The notes beneath the pieces were generated by a model. That model saw nothing but the letters and a program-made list of their open reading frames with translations. It was not told the origin of the DNA and searched no databases. The position numbers and the translations under genes were made by a program. From Kyrpidia spormannii (GTDB taxonomy: Bacteria > Bacillota > Bacilli > Kyrpidiales > Kyrpidiaceae), in contig NZ_CP024955.1 in the NCBI RefSeq assembly GCF_002804065.1, forward strand, positions 744,001-808,000: a DNA stretch of 64,000 nucleotides, written 5' to 3'. This document shows positions 18,008 to 25,703 of this stretch, piece by piece. Each line of letters starts with the position of its first letter. The stretch's first letter is position 1.

Positions 18008-18388
18008 ATGGATGGGTTGTTGTACTGCCGGTGTGAGGGACTGCCGATGTACCGAGGGCGGGATCGGCAGGAGTACGTCTGCCCCCATTGTCGGGCATCG
18101 GTACCCCTCTGGCGGGTGGAAGAAGCCATCCTGCACGCTCTCGATGCGGTGCTCAAACAGGAACTGGATTACGGGCGGCTGATCGCTTCGGCCCTGGATC
18201 TCGCCGCCCGGAGCGGGGTGGAGGTCGGTAATCTATTTTCCGAAGTGGAAGGGGCCCTCTCTTTGTACCCGGATGATCCGGTAAAGCGGCACCGGTTGAT
18301 GCGGCTCATGGTCTCCCGGGTGGAATATGTCCCCTACCACGGAACCCTGGAGGTGGCTTTCGAATTCGGAAGCCGGACGGAAGCGTAA
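18008..18388 (+). CDS. Orphan zinc-ribbon protein resembling the C-terminal part of a serine recombinase
   Basis: 126 aa. A Cys4 zinc ribbon (CRC at 7-9, CPHC at 25-28) leads into VEEAILHALDAVLKQ, an alpha-helical stretch, and ends MRLMVSRVEYVPYHGTLEVAFEF. The same order (zinc beta ribbon, helix, then a strand pair with L.RVE..P..G.. ) is seen at the end of large serine recombinases. The catalytic serine domain is absent and no fragment of it lies upstream, where a GNAT gene sits. SD AAGGGGGG and the intact frame suggest an expressed protein, so this may be a domesticated remnant. The resemblance is by eye. Confidence 0.55.
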   Translation: MDGLLYCRCEGLPMYRGRDRQEYVCPHCRASVPLWRVEEAILHALDAVLKQELDYGRLIASALDLAARSGVEVGNLFSEVEGALSLYPDDPVKRHRLMRLMVSRVEYVPYHGTLEVAFEFGSRTEA

Positions 18389-18463
18389 CGGCGTAACGGG
18401 TCGCCTGGGGGCCTGTGGGGCAGCCTGGGCTTTTTTTTTATGGATTTCGTTCTCTTGTGCCCG

Positions 18464-18492
18464 TTGAGGGAGGAAGGAGAACTCGTTACAAT
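18464..18492 (+). promoter_or_regulatory. Sigma-A promoter of nrdR-nrdJ
   Basis: TTGAGG, 17-base spacer, TACAAT. Transcription would start near 18499, eight bases upstream of the first NrdR box. Confidence 0.7.
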
Positions 18493-18506
18493 GGGACTTG
18501 TCCACC

Positions 18507-18522
18507 ACACTACATATAGTGT
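18507..18522. promoter_or_regulatory. NrdR box
   Basis: ACACTACATATAGTGT matches the NrdR consensus acaCwAtATaTwGtgt at 15 of 16 positions. It lies just downstream of the predicted transcription start, well placed for repression of nrdR and nrdJ by their own regulator. Confidence 0.85.
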
Positions 18523-18548
18523 TGGATTTGCATGATTTCGAGGGGGAA

Positions 18549-18562
18549 ACACTATGCAGTGT
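18549..18562. promoter_or_regulatory. Second, shortened NrdR-box-like palindrome over the nrdR start codon
   Basis: ACACTATGCAGTGT repeats the outer half-sites of the NrdR box (ACACT / AGTGT) with a spacer two bases shorter, and contains the ATG of nrdR. Its centre is 41 bases from the centre of the first box, close to four helical turns. Confidence 0.45.
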
Positions 18563-19018
18563 CCCTATTGCGCGCATGGGGATTCAAAGGTGATTGAGAG
18601 CCGCACGACCGCCGATGCCGTGCGCCGGCGGCGGGAATGTCTCGCCTGCGGCCGCCGGTTTACGACGTACGAGCGGGTGGAGGTCTCCCCCCTTCAGGTT
18701 ATCAAAAAAGACGGGATGCGGGAGACTTTTTCCAGGGAGAAACTCCGCCGCGGTCTGCTCAAAGCCTGTGAAAAGCGCCCCATCACCTCGGAAACCATCG
18801 ATGCTATGGTGGATCGGGTGGAACGGGATTTGCGCCAGGCGTTTGAGCGTGAGGTGACCACGAACCAGATCGGTGAGCGGGTCATGGCTGTCCTCCGGGA
18901 GGTCGACCAGGTGGCCTATGTCCGCTTTGCCAGTGTATACCGCGAATTTAAAGACGTGGAGACATTTCTTCGGGAAATTCTTCCGCTCCTGGACAAAGAG
19001 AGGGGTCAAGGGTTGTGA
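18554..19018 (+). CDS. nrdR: Transcriptional repressor NrdR
   Basis: 154 aa, full family length. Zinc ribbon ligands Cys3, Cys6, Cys29, Cys32 (MQCPYC, CLAC) are followed by an ATP-cone (about 46-136), the nucleotide sensor that lets NrdR repress ribonucleotide reductase genes when dATP is high. The downstream gene is its classical target, and its stop overlaps the nrdJ start region (TGATG). A NrdR box upstream implies autoregulation. Confidence 0.96.
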   Translation: MQCPYCAHGDSKVIESRTTADAVRRRRECLACGRRFTTYERVEVSPLQVIKKDGMRETFSREKLRRGLLKACEKRPITSETIDAMVDRVERDLRQAFEREVTTNQIGERVMAVLREVDQVAYVRFASVYREFKDVETFLREILPLLDKERGQGL

Positions 19019-22000
19019 TGGAACAAAAGGATCGGACCATGCTGCCGTTCACCGAGGAGGACCGCCTCTCACCCACCGGGGAAAGGATTGTGGCAGATCG
19101 GTATTTGCTGAAAGACGCGAAAAAGGAGTCGCTGAAACCCGGCAGCCTTGTCGTCGCCGTAATTGACAAAAAGCGGGCCTACCACGAGCTGGGCAAGGTC
19201 GTCACCGTCGACCCCTCCCGGCGCACCGCTGTGGTGGAACTTCGGGATGGTCATCGCATTGAGCAGTCTTACGACGACCTCGACGTGCTAAAGGAGCAGT
19301 CACCCCGGGAAATGTGGCGGCGAATTGCCAAAGGGGCGGCGGCGGTGACCAAGGACCCGGGACTGTGGGAAGAGCGGTTTTATCAACTGCAGAGCGGATG
19401 GAAATATGTCCCCGGCGGGCGCATCAACGCCTCGATGGGCACGGGTTTCCAGACCACCAGTTACAACTGCTTTGTCATCCCCAGTGTCGGCCCCCGGCTG
19501 CGAGATTACGCGAAATCCTTTGGCCAGACCTTGGAGATCCAGGCCCGCTCCGGCGGGGTGGGCATGAACCTCTCCCGAATACCTCCCCGGGGCAGTCTCA
19601 TTCCCGTGTCAAAGGGTCCCCGGCGGTCTCACCTGCAATTGGTGCTGGACGTTTGGCACCCGGACCTCTTTGATTTTCTGCAAGAGTCCTATCCTCACAG
19701 CACCAAGGTGGTTCGGGTCAACCGGGCGTTCTTGCAAGCCGTAGAGGACCGGGCCGACTGGACCTTTGTGTTCCCGGATTCCTCTTTCGACGGATACGAC
19801 GACCTGTGGGACGGGGATTTGGCCAAATGGATGAAACAGGATCTGCCAGTCAAATATGGCACCACGGTACCCGCCCTGACGGTGTACGACAAAATCCTCG
19901 AATCCGGCGTGGTGATGACCGAAGAGGTGCTGGGTACTGTATTGGTACCCGGGGATAGCCGGGGTACCATCGCCGAGACCCTGGGGGATATGTGGGAGGA
20001 AATGGCCCGGGGCCGCCGGACGGCGGTGATCCTGTCTTCCCTGCGCCCTCGTTACACGTACGTGAAAGGGGTTAACGGGCGGAGTTCCGGGGCGTACTCC
20101 TGGGGGATCCTTTACGATAAGGGGAACCAGGTGTTCGGAGATGGTTTTGGCCCAGTGGGGGTCGGGGAAATCATGTCGGTGGGCTGCCAATTGACCCTCC
20201 AAGGAGGATCCCGGCGGGGGGCCCTGATGTTGATCCTGAACGACCGCCACGCCGATCTTCACCGGTTCATCCAAGCCAAGCAGGTCGAAGGGGTGATCAC
20301 CGGGGCCAATGTTTCGGTGGGTATCTCCGAAGAGTTCATGCAGGTGAAACAGCAGGGCGGTGATTGGAGTTTAGGATTTCCCCGGATGGAGGAGATGGAC
20401 GATTTCGATGGCGACTTCGGCCGCTGGGAGGCTACGGGTCGGGAATTGGTGGTCACCGAGACCCTTCCGGCGGAGGAGTTGTGGGAGGAAATCATCACCT
20501 CCGCGTGGAAATCCGCCGAACCCGGCGTGGTTTTCCTCGGGCGCTACAACGCCATGAGCAATAGTTGGTATTATAACCCAATCATCGCCACAAACCCTTG
20601 TTTCCACCCGGATACTCGGGTCGCGACGGAATTTGGCTATCTGCGCCTCGAGGACCTCTATCATCGGGTCGGTTCGGCGCCGTTTAAGGTCCTGACGGAT
20701 GACCGCGTTCATCGCCGGGTCGAAGTGGTCAACGGTCGATCCTACGCGGTGCCCGGGGTGTCGCCACGACCGGCTGTAGTCTTTCCCACGGGACGAAAAC
20801 AGACGGTGAAGGTGGCGCTGAAAAATGGCATGGAGTTGAAAGTGACGCCGGATCACCGGCTCCTTACATCGGATGGGTGGAAAGAAGCGGGAGAACTGCA
20901 GCCCGGCGACTTGGTTCTCATCCAGTCCGGGGAGGGGTTGTTCCCGGAAAAGGATGGCCTAGGACGGGATTGGGGTTGGTTTTTGGGATGGTTGGTCGGC
21001 GATGGTTGGATCTCAAAGCGCGGAGATGTCGGGATGGTCTTTGGTCGCGAAGACGCGGAAGTCATTCCGGAGATGATCAGGATCGGCAAGGAGCTATCCG
21101 GGGCGGAAGCCAAGGTATTCGAAAGGGAGAATGGGGTTTTTCAAGTTTTCTGGTGGAGAAAGGAATTTCGCGACCGGCTCCTGTCTCTAGGGGTAAAACA
21201 GGTCAGGGCCGAGGACAAGAGGGTGCCCGCGGCGGTGTTTGAGGCCTCGAGGGAAACGGTGAGAGCCTTTCTTCAGGCTCTTTTCAGTTCGGATGGCGCG
21301 GTTTATGAAAATGACGAACATCACCGCACCGTGCGAATGACCTCGGCTTCAAAAAGCTTACTTCAAGACGTGCAACTTTTGCTATTGAATTTCGGGATAC
21401 ATGGAAAGATATATGATCGACCCAAAAGGAACCAGGCGAAATTCCAGTACCAGACGATTTCCGGTGAATCCCGGGTGTACGAGAGTAAGGGTTTCTACGA
21501 ACTGATTCTGTCTGGCAACAATGTGGCGGTGTTTGCCGAGAAGATCGGGTTTGCACTCGTGACCCGAAAACAGGAGGCTCTCCAGCGAATCAGTCGGCCT
21601 TCTCGAAAACGGGAAAAATTTTATAGCGCCGTAGCGGGGGTGGAGCCAGGGGAGGAAGTGACGGTCTACGACGTCAGTGAACCGGAAACCCACTCCCTGG
21701 TGGCTTCGGGCATCGTCGCCCACAACTGCGGGGAACAGGGGCTGCCGGCCTTTGGGATTTGTAACCTCGGCGCCGTGGTGCTGAGCAAATTCACCACCGG
21801 CTTTGAGGACAGCGGGGTGGAGGCGACCTTTTCGGATCCCACCAAAGAAGAGTACATCCGCGGGTGGCTCCGCAAACATTTTGACGACGAGCGGGCGGAG
21901 TTTTTCCTCCACCACATCCGCTGGGAGGCCCTGGAGGAGACGGTCCGCACCGGTGTGCGCTTTCAAGATGCGGTGATCGATGCCACGTACTATCCGTTTG

Positions 22001-23469
22001 AGGAAAACCGGGAAAACCAACTGGGCGAGCGGCGGGTGGGCCTCGGCATCATGGGGCTGCACGATCTGCTGATCCACTGCGGCGTGCGCTATGGCAGCGA
22101 GGAGTCCACCCGGCTGATCGATGTGCTGATCGGGATGATGGCGGAATGGTCCTACCTGGAGTCGGTGGAACTCGCCAAGGAGAACGGTCCCTTCCCCCGC
22201 TTCGACGCCGAGAAGTTCCTGCAGTCCGGGTACATGCGGCACATGGCCGCGGAGAGGCCGCACGTCGTGGAAGCCATTCGCAAATATGGCGTGCGCAACG
22301 TGACCACCATGACCATCGCGCCCACGGGGACCACCGGCACGATGGTGGGGTGTTCCACCGGGTGCGAGCCGTACTATGCCTGGTCGTATTTTCGCAATTC
22401 CCGTCTGGGGATGTTTGAGGAGAACGCCCAGATTGTCGATGACTATCTCGCCCTTCACCCCGGCGTGGACCGGGAGCACCTCCCGGATTACTTTGTCACG
22501 GCCATGGAGTTGACCCCCGAGGAGCACGTGCGGGTGCAGGCGGCATTGCAAAAGTGGATCGACTCCAGCATCTCGAAGACCTGCAACGCGCCGGAATCCT
22601 ATACCGTCGAGGATACGAAGCAATTGTACGACCTGGCGTACGATCTCGGGTGCAAGGGTGTGACCATCTACCGGGACGGTTCCCGCTCGGAACAGGTCTT
22701 GGCCCTGAGCGAGGACAGGCTCAAGAAAGAGGGGGCGGGTGCCGGGGAAGGGGCCCAGACCGGGACGGCGGCGGTGGAAGCGGGTGCCGCGGCGCCTCAG
22801 GCGGCGGTCGCGGCGGAGTCGCCGGGGACGGGCCGGCCGAACACGACAAAATATGTCAAACGCAAGCGCCCGGATGTGCTGTACGGGGCGACGTACAAGA
22901 AGGAAACGCCCCTCGGCACTGCGTACATCACCATCAACGACGACCCGGAAGACCACCTGGCCCGGGAGATCTTCGTGAACATCGGGAAAGCGGGCAGCGA
23001 CGTGTACGCGGCGAACGAAGCTTTGGGCCGGGCGATCACCCTGTACCTCATGGACTCGCAAAATCCGGATAAAGAAGCGGTGTTGGTGCGCCACTTCTCG
23101 GGGATCGGAGGATATAGCGCCGTGGGGTTCGGGGAGCGACGGATCACCAGCGTCCCCGATGCCATCGCCAAATCCCTGATCGAGCACTCGGAAACTTTTC
23201 CCCTCCGCCATGGCGGGGTCTACCATGCGGCCGCATCCCAGGGCGCTCCTGACACCGGCGGGGGTGCAGACGGCAAGGACGCTTCCGGAGATGGACATGG
23301 CCGCGGAACAGGCGGTGGGCACGGAGATCATGGCCACGGAAACGGCAACGGGCGTTCCTTGCGGGGTTTCAACATTGGCAAAGACCTGTGTCCGAACTGT
23401 CACCGCATGTCTTTGGTGCGTCAGGGCGGGTGTTTTGAATGTGAAGCTTGCGGGTACAGCAAGTGCTGA
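19018..23469 (+). CDS. nrdJ: Adenosylcobalamin-dependent (class II) ribonucleoside-diphosphate reductase precursor with intein
   Basis: Makes deoxyribonucleotides with vitamin B12 as radical source. The 1483-aa precursor has an N-terminal domain, the reductase barrel with Cys151 (TSYNCF), then an intein at residues 528-903, then CGEQGLPAFGIC holding the thiyl Cys904 and redox partner Cys915, then MTIAPTGTTGTMVG and SKTCNAPESYT. A Gly/Ala-rich linker, a TSCPD domain (about 1235-1365), a His/Gly-rich stretch and a C-terminal zinc ribbon with terminal cysteines (CPNC, CEACGYSKC) follow. After splicing the enzyme has 1107 aa. A GTG one codon upstream is an alternative start. It is coupled to nrdR. 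Confidence 0.94.
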   Translation: MEQKDRTMLPFTEEDRLSPTGERIVADRYLLKDAKKESLKPGSLVVAVIDKKRAYHELGKVVTVDPSRRTAVVELRDGHRIEQSYDDLDVLKEQSPREMWRRIAKGAAAVTKDPGLWEERFYQLQSGWKYVPGGRINASMGTGFQTTSYNCFVIPSVGPRLRDYAKSFGQTLEIQARSGGVGMNLSRIPPRGSLIPVSKGPRRSHLQLVLDVWHPDLFDFLQESYPHSTKVVRVNRAFLQAVEDRADWTFVFPDSSFDGYDDLWDGDLAKWMKQDLPVKYGTTVPALTVYDKILESGVVMTEEVLGTVLVPGDSRGTIAETLGDMWEEMARGRRTAVILSSLRPRYTYVKGVNGRSSGAYSWGILYDKGNQVFGDGFGPVGVGEIMSVGCQLTLQGGSRRGALMLILNDRHADLHRFIQAKQVEGVITGANVSVGISEEFMQVKQQGGDWSLGFPRMEEMDDFDGDFGRWEATGRELVVTETLPAEELWEEIITSAWKSAEPGVVFLGRYNAMSNSWYYNPIIATNPCFHPDTRVATEFGYLRLEDLYHRVGSAPFKVLTDDRVHRRVEVVNGRSYAVPGVSPRPAVVFPTGRKQTVKVALKNGMELKVTPDHRLLTSDGWKEAGELQPGDLVLIQSGEGLFPEKDGLGRDWGWFLGWLVGDGWISKRGDVGMVFGREDAEVIPEMIRIGKELSGAEAKVFERENGVFQVFWWRKEFRDRLLSLGVKQVRAEDKRVPAAVFEASRETVRAFLQALFSSDGAVYENDEHHRTVRMTSASKSLLQDVQLLLLNFGIHGKIYDRPKRNQAKFQYQTISGESRVYESKGFYELILSGNNVAVFAEKIGFALVTRKQEALQRISRPSRKREKFYSAVAGVEPGEEVTVYDVSEPETHSLVASGIVAHNCGEQGLPAFGICNLGAVVLSKFTTGFEDSGVEATFSDPTKEEYIRGWLRKHFDDERAEFFLHHIRWEALEETVRTGVRFQDAVIDATYYPFEENRENQLGERRVGLGIMGLHDLLIHCGVRYGSEESTRLIDVLIGMMAEWSYLESVELAKENGPFPRFDAEKFLQSGYMRHMAAERPHVVEAIRKYGVRNVTTMTIAPTGTTGTMVGCSTGCEPYYAWSYFRNSRLGMFEENAQIVDDYLALHPGVDREHLPDYFVTAMELTPEEHVRVQAALQKWIDSSISKTCNAPESYTVEDTKQLYDLAYDLGCKGVTIYRDGSRSEQVLALSEDRLKKEGAGAGEGAQTGTAAVEAGAAAPQAAVAAESPGTGRPNTTKYVKRKRPDVLYGATYKKETPLGTAYITINDDPEDHLAREIFVNIGKAGSDVYAANEALGRAITLYLMDSQNPDKEAVLVRHFSGIGGYSAVGFGERRITSVPDAIAKSLIEHSETFPLRHGGVYHAAASQGAPDTGGGADGKDASGDGHGRGTGGGHGDHGHGNGNGRSLRGFNIGKDLCPNCHRMSLVRQGGCFECEACGYSKC
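20599..21726 (+). mobile_element. Intein with LAGLIDADG homing endonuclease inside nrdJ
   Basis: 376 residues, in frame. It starts with Cys (CFHPDTRVAT, block A), has block B TPDHRLLTSDGW with the TxxH motif, two LAGLIDADG motifs (LGWLVGDGWI and LQALFSSDGAV) and ends with block F/G VTVYDVSEPETHSL...GIVAHN, followed by Cys of the C-extein. All splice residues are therefore present. It sits exactly before the catalytic Cys in NPCGEQ, a known insertion point for RIR1-type inteins. Its endonuclease part is visibly less GC-rich than the flanking exteins, in line with horizontal entry. Confidence 0.95.
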
Positions 23470-23470
23470 A

Positions 23471-23517
23471 ACGGGCCGGGCGGCCCGTGCCAAAGGACCA
23501 CTCGGGCCCCGGTTTTT
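23471..23517 (+). terminator. Possible terminator after nrdJ
   Basis: A 7-bp perfect stem ACGGGCC / GGCCCGT is followed some 25 bases later by GGGCCCCGGTTTTTT; the second part can also pair with GGGGCCCG just downstream. GC-rich structure plus T6 suggests transcription end, but the geometry is not classical. Confidence 0.4.
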
Positions 23518-23564
23518 TGGGGCCCGGGCCGAGGTCGTAGAGCCATCCGGGAGGGGGTGTGGGA

Positions 23565-24215
23565 ATGGGATGCCGAACGTTCATCGTGGACGATAACCGG
23601 CGCGCCCGGCAGGCGGTGCGGGCCATTCTCGGAGGGGACTCGTTCTTCGAGGTGGTCGGAGAGGCGGAAAGCGCCCGGGAAGCCTTGGAGCGGATCCCCG
23701 GGCTGCACCCGGATCTGGTTCTCATGGACATCCGGATGCCGGGAACGGACGGCATCGCCCTGACCCGCATGCTCAAAGACCGGCTGCCCGAGATCAAGAT
23801 CGTCATCTTGACCGTGTCCCACGACCCGGCTGATCTGCTGCGGGCGGTGAGGGTGGGGGCTCAGGGGTATCTGGTCAAGAGCCTGGATCCCTCGGATTGG
23901 ATCAGTTACCTGCGGGCCGTGGCGGACGGCGCTTCTCCCATCTCCGGAGAGGTGGCTGCCCGGCTGGTGACCACCCTCGCTTCCCCGGCTCAGGGGTCTG
24001 CGGCAGAGGTGGCCAAACGGCTCACTCCCCGGGAACGGGAGATCCTCGGGTTGATCGCCCGGGGCAGGTCCAACCGGGAGATTGCCGAGGCCCTCACGAT
24101 TAGTGAGAATACGGTCAAAAACCATTTGAAAAACATCATGGCCAAGCTCGACGTCAAAAATCGCGCCCAGCTGGCGGCCTTGGCGGTTCGGGGGGCCGCA
24201 CCTCCCGAGGCGTAG
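23565..24215 (+). CDS. NarL/LuxR-family response regulator
   Basis: 216 aa. A receiver domain with acidic pair Asp9-Asp10, phospho-acceptor Asp55 (LMDIRMPG) and conserved Lys in YLVKSL is followed by a LuxR-type HTH (LTPREREILGLIARGRSNREIAE, ISENTVKNHLKNIMAKL). It should bind DNA on phosphorylation. No histidine kinase gene is adjacent, so the partner is unknown. The ATG has SD GGGAGGGGG at 7 bases; a GTG two codons earlier is possible. Convergent with the acyltransferase gene. Confidence 0.9.
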   Translation: MGCRTFIVDDNRRARQAVRAILGGDSFFEVVGEAESAREALERIPGLHPDLVLMDIRMPGTDGIALTRMLKDRLPEIKIVILTVSHDPADLLRAVRVGAQGYLVKSLDPSDWISYLRAVADGASPISGEVAARLVTTLASPAQGSAAEVAKRLTPREREILGLIARGRSNREIAEALTISENTVKNHLKNIMAKLDVKNRAQLAALAVRGAAPPEA

Positions 24216-24235
24216 TGCCCGTGTGCCCGCGGGAT

Positions 24236-25396
24236 TCAGGAGGAAAGGGATCGCCCGGCGGGGAGGGACCTTCCGTTCCATGGGGCATGTTGTCCGCTGC
24301 CGAGCAACCAGCCGAGCACGGGAACGCGGTTCGTCCCGGCCATCAGCAGCCAGGACAAAACCATCGTCATTGCCCACAACAGGGCGGTTTCCGCCCACCA
24401 GAAGCGATGGGAGCTGCCGGCAAAGAGGTTTTGCTCCAACAGGAACAGGATCAGGGGATGGCTCAGATAAATGCCGAAGGAGAAGCGGCCCACGGCGTGA
24501 ACCCATCCCCCTTCCCGTCCGTGTTCCCGTTTCCACCTGCCAGTCAGATACAGCGCCATGGACACGGCGATGCCATAAAATACATAAGACGGCTGCATGA
24601 TGTTTACGGCCCCTGCATAGGACCATCCCGATTTTAAGCGCACCACAAAGACGGTCCCGACGTAGAGGGCTGCGATGCCCGCGGCGATCCAACCCAGCCA
24701 CACGCTCCTGCGGGCGAGGCGCCGGCCCGGACCGGCCAGGGCCACCGCGGCGCCGAGGGCGGATCCGAACAGAAAATACACGAAATAGTAGGCGAGAAAC
24801 CGGTCCCGATATAAAAACCACTTGGCTGAACTGGTGTAATGAAGGGTCCAGTGAAAGTCCACGTATAACAAGACAAGGCCGGCCGCCGCGAGGAGGATCG
24901 TCCATCCTTGGCGCCGGGCCGGGGCCAGTCCCTGAAACCAGCGAATCCACCAGGGAAAGAGCAAGTAAAACTGAAGGGTCAGCACGATGTAATACAGGTG
25001 ATACATGGCGCCTCCGGTGAGCAGCGCTTCGATCACCGCCCAGGCATTTCGAACATCGATCCCCGTTCCGCCACCCAGGGCCGGCAGGACCGTCAGGTAA
25101 ATGGCACTCCACACCAGATACGGAACCACCACCGATTGGACCCGGCGGTTCAGAAACGGCCCGGGTTCCACCGTTCTTCCCCAATACTGGTATGTCAGGA
25201 CGAACCCGGTGATCACCATAAAGATCTGCCGGGCAAACCGCAGGGATGCCACGGAAGCCATGGGCAAAAAGGGATCTCCCCCGGCTCCGGGGACGACCGC
25301 GACGGCGTATCCCAGAACGTGCAGAAGCACCACCACGCCCATGGCGGCTCCCCGCATCCACGTGACTTCCTCGAGATTCGGTTTGCGCTTCGCCAC
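24236..25396 (-). CDS. Acyltransferase-3 family membrane protein
   Basis: About 386 aa with some ten hydrophobic helices. Family signs are the N-terminal WMRGAAMGVVVLLHVLGY with its conserved Arg and His, ITGFVLTY, RRVQSVVVPYLVWS and a late FSFGIYLSHPLILFLL. Such proteins acylate (often acetylate or succinylate) cell-surface sugars. The GTG chosen has SD AAGGGAG; another GTG seven codons upstream (25417) is possible. Target molecule unknown; no glycan genes are adjacent. Confidence 0.8.
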   Translation of the reverse strand: MAKRKPNLEEVTWMRGAAMGVVVLLHVLGYAVAVVPGAGGDPFLPMASVASLRFARQIFMVITGFVLTYQYWGRTVEPGPFLNRRVQSVVVPYLVWSAIYLTVLPALGGGTGIDVRNAWAVIEALLTGGAMYHLYYIVLTLQFYLLFPWWIRWFQGLAPARRQGWTILLAAAGLVLLYVDFHWTLHYTSSAKWFLYRDRFLAYYFVYFLFGSALGAAVALAGPGRRLARRSVWLGWIAAGIAALYVGTVFVVRLKSGWSYAGAVNIMQPSYVFYGIAVSMALYLTGRWKREHGREGGWVHAVGRFSFGIYLSHPLILFLLEQNLFAGSSHRFWWAETALLWAMTMVLSWLLMAGTNRVPVLGWLLGSGQHAPWNGRSLPAGRSLSS

Positions 25397-25452
25397 TGCT
25401 CTCCCTTCTTTCCTCACTTTTTCCGTTCCGGCTTCCCTGTGTCATTGTCCTC

Positions 25453-25470
25453 CATTGTACCAGAACAATG
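25453..25470. promoter_or_regulatory. Inverted repeat over the acyltransferase -10 region
   Basis: CATTGT-N6-ACAATG is a perfect 6+6 inverted repeat. On the minus strand it contains TGGTACAAT, an extended -10 for the acyltransferase gene, so it could be promoter plus operator. The rest of the roughly 300-base gap up to prkA copy 2 shows no gene and no convincing sigma-H or sigma-E promoter. Confidence 0.4.
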
Positions 25471-25703
25471 TCAAGGACCTGTGGAGGAGCTCTGGAGAGC
25501 CCATGGACTTGCCGGGTTAAAAACCCCCTGCCCCGGGCATGATAATTCGACTGCCCAGGTCTACCTCCGGGTATCCGGGTCCATACTGAGACTGAGACGA
25601 GATTCTGAACGAGGTGCGGCTCCGGGAACACACTGCAGCCATCATCGTAGAAAGGACCTTGACACCCAAGGAGAGGGGGCCGCCCGACAGGGGAGGTTGG
25701 ATC

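Noticed and set aside
18405-18440. Terminator with T9 tract after the recombinase-tail-like gene
   Set aside because: The T run is clear, but I could not build a convincing hairpin from the GC-rich bases before it.
21382-23493. A 703-codon open frame antisense to nrdJ
   Set aside because: It lies wholly opposite the conserved reductase, has low-complexity Arg/His/Pro-rich content and no SD. Long antisense frames are expected in GC-rich DNA.
25582-25589. CATACTGA as sigma-E or sigma-G -10 for prkA copy 2
   Set aside because: No matching -35 exists at the required spacing for either factor.
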